From Bacteroides luhongzhouii (lineage in GTDB: Bacteria; Bacteroidota; Bacteroidia; Bacteroidales; Bacteroidaceae), in NCBI RefSeq assembly GCF_009193295.2, contig NZ_CP059973.1, positions 4,402,001 through 4,466,000 on the forward strand: a stretch of DNA of 64,000 bases. Direction: 5' to 3'. Below, one piece after another: positions 1 through 5,902 of this stretch. A program made the position numbers and the translations under genes. Each line of letters starts with the position of its first letter. Positions within the stretch are counted from its first letter, which is position 1. The notes under the pieces are model-generated. The model was not told the DNA's origin and made no database searches. It saw nothing but the letters and a program-made list of their open reading frames with translations.

Positions 1-594
1 CCTGATCTGATCTGTGGCACTCCGCTCGGACTTAATATACATAACTATACTTTTTTCTCTTATCAGCCTGAGGAGGCACTGCATATATCATTGCGCGAGA
101 AACAGATCATTCTGGAGTTTATGGACAGAATCAACCAGGAACTCGAACGTTGTATTGATCGCCACAGCAAAAAAATAGTTTCAAAGTATATAGAACTATT
201 GCTGGATTACTGTGTACGTTTCTACGAACGCCAATTTATTACACGTAACGAAGTGAATAAAACGATTATCAAACAATTTGATAAAATCATAAATAACCAT
301 TTCGAAACGAAGCTGGTGCCGGCTGTCGATGTGCTTTCAAATGAATATTGTGCTAACGTGCTTCATTTATCTCCTGAATATTTCAACGACTTGCTGAAGC
401 ACGAAACGGGTAAATCGTTCAAAGAATACATTGAGTTCAAACGCTTCGAGATTGCTAAAAATTGGTTGCTGAATACTGATAAAACAGTTAATCAGATAAC
501 ACAAGAACTGGGTTTTCAGAATCCGCAATATTTCAGCCGGCTATTCAAGAAAGTTACCGGTTGCTCTCCGAATGATTTCAGAGTACCTAACTAG
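1..594 (+). CDS. AraC-family transcriptional regulator (5' end outside window)
   Basis: The frame is open from base 1, so only the last 197 residues are visible and the true start lies upstream. The last 100 residues form the double helix-turn-helix of the AraC/XylS family: a first helix pair around LSPEYFNDLLKHETG, the linker helix FKEYIEFKRFEIAKNWL, and a second pair ending in the signature NPQYFSRLFKKVTGCSPNDFR. The preceding segment (FSYQPEEALHIS, then a helical region) looks like the end of an AraC effector domain. It is a DNA-binding activator of unknown target. The next gene has its own promoter, so the two need not be co-regulated. Family is certain; ligand and target cannot be told. 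Confidence 0.9.
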   Translation, partial: PDLICGTPLGLNIHNYTFFSYQPEEALHISLREKQIILEFMDRINQELERCIDRHSKKIVSKYIELLLDYCVRFYERQFITRNEVNKTIIKQFDKIINNHFETKLVPAVDVLSNEYCANVLHLSPEYFNDLLKHETGKSFKEYIEFKRFEIAKNWLLNTDKTVNQITQELGFQNPQYFSRLFKKVTGCSPNDFRVPN

Positions 595-711
595 AAATGA
601 AATCCAAAAGGATTGGAGGACGATAAAGCAACAAAAAAGTCTTAATAAAATTTGAATTGAAATATCCAATTCTTAATCTATGTTATGAAACATACTTTTT
701 TGCTTGGATAA

Positions 712-742
712 TTTGCTAATTTCCCAATAGTCCGTATCTTTG
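712..742 (+). promoter_or_regulatory. Bacteroides-type promoter of sRNA copy 1
   Basis: TTTG at 712-715, a 19-base spacer, then TATCTTTG at 735-742. This is a full match to the Bacteroidetes primary-sigma promoter. Transcription is expected to start near 749. Confidence 0.8.
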
Positions 743-748
743 CAATGT

Positions 749-810
749 GTTTTTCATAGTATTAGATTTAAGGTTAACAAAGGTTGGAGCAAGGCGTTGC
801 TCCTTTTTTT
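749..810 (+). ncRNA. Candidate small RNA, copy 1
   Basis: A transcript of about 62 nt is predicted between the promoter at 712-742 and an intrinsic terminator. The terminator has stem GGAGCAA (786-792), loop GGCG, stem TTGCTCC (797-803) and seven T (804-810). There is no start codon with a meaningful frame. The near-identical copy at 2461-2522 argues that the RNA itself is conserved. Multi-copy paralogous sRNAs are known in B. thetaiotaomicron; membership of such a family is my inference. Confidence 0.7.
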
Positions 811-890
811 ATGTCTATACGTAAGCTCTCCTCTTTAACTTCCTAAGATGCCATTTCCCAAACAGTTGTTCTTTCTTATGAATGACGGTA

Positions 891-920
891 TTGGAATTAC
901 GCTATTTTTCAGTAACTTTG
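891..920 (+). promoter_or_regulatory. Promoter of the clostripain-like gene
   Basis: TTG at 891-893, a 19-base spacer and TAACTTTG at 913-920 give a start near 927 and a leader of about 90-120 nt before the protein start. Confidence 0.65.
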
Positions 921-1045
921 CAAAGAGAGACGTATCAATTATGTCCCGGTAAAGCAAATCAAAAAGTTCTCTTTTTACGTTATGTATAAAAAGAAAATTT
1001 AATCCTTGTAGAATAATGGAAGCAATGCAACAATATTATCGTCTG

Positions 1046-2290
1046 ATGAAATCAATCCTCTTCGTATTATTTCTTTCTTTCGGCATGATTTCGTGCGAGA
1101 AAGAAGATCCGGTTTCTACATCTCCCAACACAAGGCAGACGGACAACACTGATCCGACAAATCCTGATCCTACCGACCCGGTGGTTCGTTCGGATAATGA
1201 ACAAACTGTATTTATGTATCTGCCCTGGTCGACTGACCTGACTTCCTTTTTCTATCAAAATATTGCTGATCTGAAAAGTATTATCGGACAGAATATATTA
1301 AAAAACGAGCGGGTTCTCGTATTTATGTGTACAACAACCACTAAAGCCACTCTCTATGAGCTTTCCTACGAAAAAGGCGCAGCCGTACAGAAGGCTTTAA
1401 AAAACTACAATTATCCGGATCCCAGCTATACAACGGCCGAAGGTATCACTTCTATCCTGAATGATGTACAGACCTACTCTCCCGCCAAACGATATGCAAT
1501 GATTATCGGATGCCACGGGATGGGATGGATCCCCGTATCAAAAACGCAATCACGCAGTAGTCTGCAAACAGTCAAAAAACATTGGGAATATGGGAATACA
1601 CCTATGACACGTCTCTTCGGAGGCAGAGAATCCAAGTATCAGACGGATATTACTACACTTGCCGAAGGAATATCGAGCGCAGGATTGAAGATGGAGTATA
1701 TCCTTTTCGACGACTGCTATATGTCGACAGTAGAGGTTGCTTATGACCTTAAAAACGTAACAAGTCACCTAATAGCATCCACTAGTGAAATTATGGCTTA
1801 TGGTATGCCATACGACAAGATTGGCCAGTACTTAATCGGAAACATAGATTATGAAAAGATTTGTGATGGTTTCTATTCTTTTTATTCAAATTATGTCACT
1901 CCCTGCGGAACAATCAGTGTCACAGATTGCTCGGAAATAGATCATCTGGCGGCCATTATGAAAGAAATAAATCAGCGTTATACGTTTAACGAAGAATTAA
2001 TTTCTTCTTTGCAAAGTTTAGACGGATATAAACCTTCCATATTCTTTGATTGTGGTGATTATGTTGCAAAGCTATGCTCCGATCCTGATTTATTGGAGCA
2101 ATTCAACGAACAACTGAAACGCACAGTTCCATATAAAAGGAATACGGAGTATTATTTTACAGCAATATCCTCCTATTATGGAGAACGAAAAAAAATCAAT
2201 ACTTTCTCCGGTATCACTATTTCTGATCCAAGCACTAGTGCAGCTGCTTCGAAAAAGAACGAAACAGCGTGGTATGTTGCCACTCATTAA
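1046..2290 (+). CDS. Clostripain-family (C11) cysteine peptidase, lipoprotein
   Basis: Predicted cell-envelope cysteine protease of 414 residues. The start at 1046 is preferred because it opens directly with a lipoprotein signal (MKSILFVLF... lipobox GMISC, Cys17); an ATG at 1016 would add ten residues. A Pro/Thr/Asp-rich linker follows, then the C11 core. The catalytic His is in IIGCHGMGW (about residue 157) and the nucleophile Cys in FDDCYMSTVEVAYDL (about residue 224). The protein ends WYVATH, a natural-looking C terminus, so it appears complete. C11 peptidases cleave after Arg or Lys. It sits alone between two copies of an sRNA cassette. Substrate unknown. Confidence 0.88.
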   Translation: MKSILFVLFLSFGMISCEKEDPVSTSPNTRQTDNTDPTNPDPTDPVVRSDNEQTVFMYLPWSTDLTSFFYQNIADLKSIIGQNILKNERVLVFMCTTTTKATLYELSYEKGAAVQKALKNYNYPDPSYTTAEGITSILNDVQTYSPAKRYAMIIGCHGMGWIPVSKTQSRSSLQTVKKHWEYGNTPMTRLFGGRESKYQTDITTLAEGISSAGLKMEYILFDDCYMSTVEVAYDLKNVTSHLIASTSEIMAYGMPYDKIGQYLIGNIDYEKICDGFYSFYSNYVTPCGTISVTDCSEIDHLAAIMKEINQRYTFNEELISSLQSLDGYKPSIFFDCGDYVAKLCSDPDLLEQFNEQLKRTVPYKRNTEYYFTAISSYYGERKKINTFSGITISDPSTSAAASKKNETAWYVATH

Positions 2291-2423
2291 GGCTACCAAA
2301 GGAAATAATATGATAATGGAGGCTTTACTCTTGTCTGTGATCGGTCAAATCTCTTAATAAAAATAGATTCGAGAATACAAATTCTTAATCAATGTTATAA
2401 AACATACTTTTTTTCTTGGATAA

Positions 2424-2454
2424 TTTGCTAATTTCGCAATAGTCCGTATCTTTG
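2424..2454 (+). promoter_or_regulatory. Bacteroides-type promoter of sRNA copy 2
   Basis: TTTG at 2424-2427, a 19-base spacer and TATCTTTG at 2447-2454, matching copy 1. Confidence 0.8.
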
Positions 2455-2460
2455 CAATGT

Positions 2461-2522
2461 GTTTTTCATAGTATTAGATTTAAGGTTAACAAAGGTTGGA
2501 GCAAGGCGTTGCTCCTTTTTTT
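2461..2522 (+). ncRNA. Candidate small RNA, copy 2
   Basis: The transcribed part appears identical to copy 1. The terminator stem GGAGCAA (2498-2504) pairs with TTGCTCC (2509-2515), followed by seven T (2516-2522). It converges on the 3' end of rtcB, which stops at 2575 on the other strand. Confidence 0.7.
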
Positions 2523-2574
2523 ATGCCTATACTCCAAATCGCCTTTGTTTTTTTCTTTCTGGTACATCTGTCAA

Positions 2575-3744
2575 TCACCCTTTAATAACTGCCATTGGAG
2601 CAAGTTCCACCAATGGTTTCACCAAATCCCGCTCATTCGCTATCACTTGCGCAATATCTTTATAAGCTCCCGGTGCTTCATCCAGTTCGTCCTGCGAACG
2701 GAGTCCGTGAATGATTCCTTGCTGGTTCATTCGCTCTTTCTCTTCATCCAGTGACAAACGGCGACAAGCATCCTTTCTTCCCATCAATCGGCCGGCGCCA
2801 TGCGAACAGCTTTTGAAGCTCTCCGGATTACCCAGTCCTTCAACGATATAGGATTTAGTACCCATAGATCCGGGGATAATACCAATCTCACCTTCATAGG
2901 CACGCGTAGCTCCTTTTCGGTGCACAATCACATCGTGATCGAAATGATTCTCCCAGGCTGCATAGTTGTGGGCAATATTAATCATAGGCTCAAAGTCCGT
3001 TTCAGGTTTCACTGCCTGGATGGCTTCACAGATACGGGTCATCATCAACTGACGGTTGGCAAAGGCAAAGGCCACACAGTAGTTCATTTCACGGAAATAA
3101 TCCTTTGCCATCTGCGTCTCCATTGGCAAGTAAGCCAGTCCCGATACCATTTCAGAATACCATTTCTCATTCCAATATTGCGCAATCTTATTATAGTGAT
3201 TGGCAACCTTTAAACCAATGTTACGGCTTCCGGAGTGAATCATCACCCACACATCAGACGTTTTGGTATCTTTCTGAATCTCAATAAAGTGGTTTCCTCC
3301 TCCCAAGGTTCCTATCTGCTTCAAACAAGCCTCGTACTGATTCTTCAATATAGGCATCTCCTCAAGGTCGAATCCTTGTGGAAGTAACTCCTGATCTTGC
3401 TTTTTAGTATGATGATCGAATCCCAAGGGAATGGCCGCACGAATCTTCGACATGATGGAAGTCAAATCCGTATAACTAAAATCTTCCGCTTTTCGATTGG
3501 TCTTAATCGCACACATTCCACAACCGATATCTACTCCCACAGCATTGGGAACAATCACACCCTTCGTAGCCAACACACCGCCAATTGGCATTCCTTTTCC
3601 CGCATGGGCATCAGGCATGATGGCGATATGTTTAAACGCAAAAGGAAGTGAAGTCAAATCCATAATCTGCGACATACAAGAGTCTTCTACTTCATTCAAC
3701 CAAAGCTTAGCGGGCAAACGTGTTCCCATAATTACTTTTTCCAT
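2575..3744 (-). CDS. rtcB: RtcB-family RNA ligase
   Basis: Predicted GTP-dependent RNA ligase joining 2',3'-cyclic phosphate or 3'-phosphate ends to 5'-OH ends, in the cytoplasm. The 389 residues keep the family's metal and guanylylation motifs: PDAHAGKGMPIGG (45-57), VDIGCGMC with metal ligands Asp72 and Cys75, GGGNHFIEI (about 148), HSGSRN (about 170), and SCSHGAGR, whose His315 corresponds to the His that carries GMP. Length is near E. coli RtcB (408). No Archease, RtcA or RtcR neighbour is present, so whether it acts in RNA repair or tRNA healing is open. It is a single-gene unit read toward the sRNA copy. Confidence 0.93.
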   Translation of the reverse strand: MEKVIMGTRLPAKLWLNEVEDSCMSQIMDLTSLPFAFKHIAIMPDAHAGKGMPIGGVLATKGVIVPNAVGVDIGCGMCAIKTNRKAEDFSYTDLTSIMSKIRAAIPLGFDHHTKKQDQELLPQGFDLEEMPILKNQYEACLKQIGTLGGGNHFIEIQKDTKTSDVWVMIHSGSRNIGLKVANHYNKIAQYWNEKWYSEMVSGLAYLPMETQMAKDYFREMNYCVAFAFANRQLMMTRICEAIQAVKPETDFEPMINIAHNYAAWENHFDHDVIVHRKGATRAYEGEIGIIPGSMGTKSYIVEGLGNPESFKSCSHGAGRLMGRKDACRRLSLDEEKERMNQQGIIHGLRSQDELDEAPGAYKDIAQVIANERDLVKPLVELAPMAVIKG

Positions 3745-3816
3745 ACTTCTTTTCTTTTATCCATTCATATAAATCTCGTTATCGAGAGCAAAGTAAGATG
3801 GGAAGTACGAAATCTA

Positions 3817-3847
3817 TTTGCGCAATGGATATTATTGTCTATTTTTG
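3817..3847 (+). promoter_or_regulatory. Promoter left in front of the truncated RmlD-like gene
   Basis: TTTG at 3817-3820, a 19-base spacer and TATTTTTG at 3840-3847. It reads rightward into the remnant at 3940. Confidence 0.6.
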
Positions 3848-3939
3848 TAGAAATATATGCAAAAAAGTCGTGTCTCCGCAATGATTGTATAATCAAAAAG
3901 TCCGGATATGGTGCCTTGATATCTATAACACTATAATAA

Positions 3940-4449
3940 ATGGAACCTAATGAAGAAGATATCCCCGCTCCCGTCAACTATTACGGATATACCAAGTGGA
4001 AAGGAGAAGAGAAAGTGGCAGAAACTTGCAGCAGTTTTGCTATTGTCCGTGTAGCAATCGTTTATGGCAGAGCGCTGCCGAGACAACATGGTAATATTGT
4101 CCAGTTGGTAATGAACCGTTTAAAAGCCGGGCAAGAAATCCGTGTCGTATCCGATCAATGGAGGACACCGACTTATATTGGAGACGTATCGGATGGTGTA
4201 CAGCGTTTGATAGCACATCCAACGAACGGTATCTTTCACATTTGTGGCGATGAGTGTATGAGCATTGCGGAGATTGCTTATCAAGTAGCAGATTATATGG
4301 GACTGGATCGTTCTCTTATCCATCTTGTCACGACAGAGGAAATGAATGAAACCACTCCCCGTCCCCGTTTTAGCGGAATGAGTATCGATAAAGCACGGAC
4401 AATGCTTGGATACGAACCACAGAAGCTAAAAGAGGTTCTTGCGAACTGA
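3940..4449 (+). pseudogene. N-terminally truncated RmlD-like (dTDP-4-dehydrorhamnose reductase family) gene
   Basis: The 169 residues match only the C-terminal half of an extended SDR/RmlD protein. The catalytic YxxxK is there (NYYGYTKWKGEEKV, residues 14-27), followed by the substrate domain (WRTPTYIGDVSDGVQRLI, ARTMLGYEP). The N-terminal Rossmann half with the GxxGxxG cofactor loop, about 110-120 residues, is missing. An in-frame TAA sits directly before the first ATG, and the 90 bases back to the promoter cannot encode the lost part. It is best read as a deletion remnant. A short protein may still be made but should not bind NAD(P). Confidence 0.75.
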
Positions 4450-4563
4450 GAACATTTATAAGGAAAAGAACAAATTACCAATTGAAAACAGTGGCAGAAT
4501 TGGAGACAATACTACTTTTTACAACAATCTATTTCATTCCAAATAATTCTTTCTCTTTATTTA

Positions 4564-4590
4564 TTGCATATTTATTTTGAAAATATGCAA
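4564..4590 (+). promoter_or_regulatory. Perfect inverted repeat over the lysO -33 element (operator candidate)
   Basis: TTGCATATTT (4564-4573), 7 bases, AAATATGCAA (4581-4590): a perfect 10-bp dyad. The TTTG of the -33 element (4576-4579) lies in the spacer, so a bound dimer would block RNA polymerase. No regulator gene for it is in the window. Confidence 0.7.
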
Positions 4591-4606
4591 TAAGTTGCTA
4601 TCTTTG
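4576..4606 (+). promoter_or_regulatory. lysO promoter
   Basis: TTTG at 4576-4579, a 19-base spacer and TATCTTTG at 4599-4606. The predicted start is near 4613, about 280 nt before the first LysO codon. Confidence 0.75.
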
Positions 4607-4627
4607 CACCAAAATTAAAAAAGACCA

Positions 4628-4738
4628 ATGATGAATCAAACATTACAACTACATAACGCTAATCTTTTTCTTGCAGGAATACCGACTTTCTGTAAGTCTT
4701 GCTGCGTGCATGTACATTGGTTCAGTGGATTCATCTAA
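4628..4738 (+). CDS. 36-codon leader ORF upstream of lysO
   Basis: A short frame starts 15 nt after the expected transcription start (ATG ATG at 4628 and 4631) and ends with TAA at 4736. The peptide has a hydrophobic middle and an unusual Cys/His/Trp cluster near its end (FCKSCCVHVHW). Two stem-loops follow (4761-4803 and 4811-4842) before the first lysO gene. This layout fits an attenuator-type leader. There is no lysine run, so if translation is the sensor it would read Cys/His/Trp supply or peptide-induced stalling. Expression is not shown. Confidence 0.45.
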   Translation: MMNQTLQLHNANLFLAGIPTFCKSCCVHVHWFSGFI

Positions 4739-4760
4739 ATTACCCTATTATTTCTTTACA

Positions 4761-4842
4761 GGAACTATCTGCTGACTTGTTTCACTATTCACAGCAGTAT
4801 TCCTTTCCAATTTTCAAGCAGATGTATCATCTTCTTTGAAAA
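4761..4842 (+). promoter_or_regulatory. Two stem-loops in the lysO leader
   Basis: Hairpin 1 pairs GGAA (4761-4764) with TTCC (4800-4803) and CTGCTG (4769-4774) with CAGCAG (4792-4797). Hairpin 2 pairs TTTTCAA (4811-4817) with TTGAAAA (4836-4842). Neither is followed by a clear T run, so they may be control structures rather than terminators. Confidence 0.45.
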
Positions 4843-4894
4843 TCCTCTTGTGTGTGTCAATAATCAGTTTAACCTAACCAAAAATATATACATT

Positions 4895-5170
4895 ATGTTC
4901 TCTATTATATCTACTATGTTTTTAGGAATCGGCATCGGTTATGTATTGCGTAACTGGAGTATCTTGCAAAAGACAGAAAAGACAATTTCTCTTACAATAT
5001 TCTTGTTGCTCTTCATTCTCGGTGTGTCTATCGGTTCTAATAGCCTGATTGTAAACAATCTCGGTAAATTCGGATGGCAGGCAATTGTTCTTGCCGTATC
5101 CGGTGTATTGGGAAGCCTGATTGCTGCCCGTCTGGTACTGCAATTGTTTTTTAGAAAAGGAGGCGAATAA
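4895..5170 (+). CDS. LysO-type exporter, N-terminal subunit
   Basis: A 91-residue membrane protein equal to the N-terminal part of E. coli LysO (YbjE, about 300 residues in one chain), a lysine exporter. Three hydrophobic helices are visible. The family motif LLFILGVSIGSNSLIVNNLG recurs in form in the next protein (LMLQVGISIGSNKNL). The start at 4895 (MFSIISTMFLGIG) is chosen because upstream codons are not membrane-like. The partner starts 66 bases downstream. Export of lysine or a toxic analogue is inferred from the family. Confidence 0.8.
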   Translation: MFSIISTMFLGIGIGYVLRNWSILQKTEKTISLTIFLLLFILGVSIGSNSLIVNNLGKFGWQAIVLAVSGVLGSLIAARLVLQLFFRKGGE

Positions 5171-5223
5171 TAAAAAAAGAAGGCTGATTTCTTTTGAGAG
5201 GAAAAAAGATACGTTTATTCAAG

Positions 5224-5233
5224 AAGGAGGTGA
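5224..5233 (+). promoter_or_regulatory. Full-length Shine-Dalgarno site of the second lysO gene
   Basis: AAGGAGGTGA lies 3 bases before the ATG at 5237, with GGAGG 6 bases away. Such an extended anti-SD match is rare in Bacteroides, whose ribosomes use SD sites little. It fixes this start. Confidence 0.7.
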
Positions 5234-5236
5234 ACA

Positions 5237-5857
5237 ATGAAAGGAAGTTTGATCGTTATATTATTCTTTTGTGTAGGTTGTGTCATGGGAACTTTCAACA
5301 AGTTCCAGTTTGATACACACACAGTTTCGATGTATATACTTTATGCGTTAATGCTGCAAGTGGGAATCAGTATCGGTTCTAATAAGAACCTGAAGGCGAT
5401 TGTGTCGCATTTGCACCCTAAAATGCTATTGATTCCGTTGGGAACGATTATCGGTACGTTGCTGTTTTCTGCTTTAGCAAGCCTGCTATTGCGCCAATGG
5501 AGCGTGTTCGACTGTATGGCAGTGGGAAGCGGATTCGCATACTATTCGCTCTCTTCTATCCTTATCACCCAGTTCAAAGAGCCTTCTATCGGGCTGCAAC
5601 TGGCTACGGAATTAGGAACTATTGCACTACTGACTAATATTTTCCGTGAGATGATGGCACTCCTCGGTACTCCAATCATCAAGAAGTATTTCGGGAAACT
5701 GGCTCCTATTTCAGCGGCAGGAGTCAATTCGATGGATGTACTCCTGCCCTCCATCAGCAGATATTCGGGAAAAGAAATGATCCCCATCGCTATCTTACAC
5801 GGTATTCTGATTGATATCAGTGTTCCTGTTTTCGTTTCTTTTTTCTGTAATCTATGA
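5237..5857 (+). CDS. LysO-type exporter, C-terminal subunit
   Basis: A 206-residue integral membrane protein corresponding to the C-terminal two thirds of LysO. Several TM helices are visible. The family signature GSGFAYYSLSSILI is at about residues 96-109, with ATELGTIALLTNIFREMMALL after it and AAGVNSMDVLLPSI near 157. Because E. coli LysO is one chain, the two Bacteroides genes probably make a heteromeric exporter, transcribed together from 4613. The gene ends 45 bases from the convergent helicase gene. Confidence 0.85.
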   Translation: MKGSLIVILFFCVGCVMGTFNKFQFDTHTVSMYILYALMLQVGISIGSNKNLKAIVSHLHPKMLLIPLGTIIGTLLFSALASLLLRQWSVFDCMAVGSGFAYYSLSSILITQFKEPSIGLQLATELGTIALLTNIFREMMALLGTPIIKKYFGKLAPISAAGVNSMDVLLPSISRYSGKEMIPIAILHGILIDISVPVFVSFFCNL

Positions 5858-5902
5858 TATTGCTTGCGATGGGGCTAGCCTATTCATTACCGAAACAGTC
5901 TG

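Larger units (their letters stand above)
641..819 (+). repeat. 179-bp direct repeat, copy 1 (sRNA cassette)
   Basis: This stretch recurs at 2353-2531 in the same orientation. The first 60 bases are diverged, but from the -33 element to the terminator the two copies differ at only a base or so. It carries a promoter and a short terminated transcript and has no open reading frame. The two copies bracket the clostripain-like gene. Confidence 0.9.
2353..2531 (+). repeat. 179-bp direct repeat, copy 2 (sRNA cassette)
   Basis: Second copy of the cassette at 641-819, same strand. Together they flank the peptidase gene, which is an arrangement prone to deletion or duplication by homologous recombination. 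Confidence 0.9.

Noticed and set aside
1046-2290. The clostripain-like gene being cut short at its 3' end.
   Set aside because: The C terminus WYVATH looks natural, and no continuing homologous frame is seen after the stop.
4607-4894. A lysine riboswitch in the lysO leader.
   Set aside because: I cannot find the five-helix core or its conserved junction; only two simple hairpins and a small ORF.
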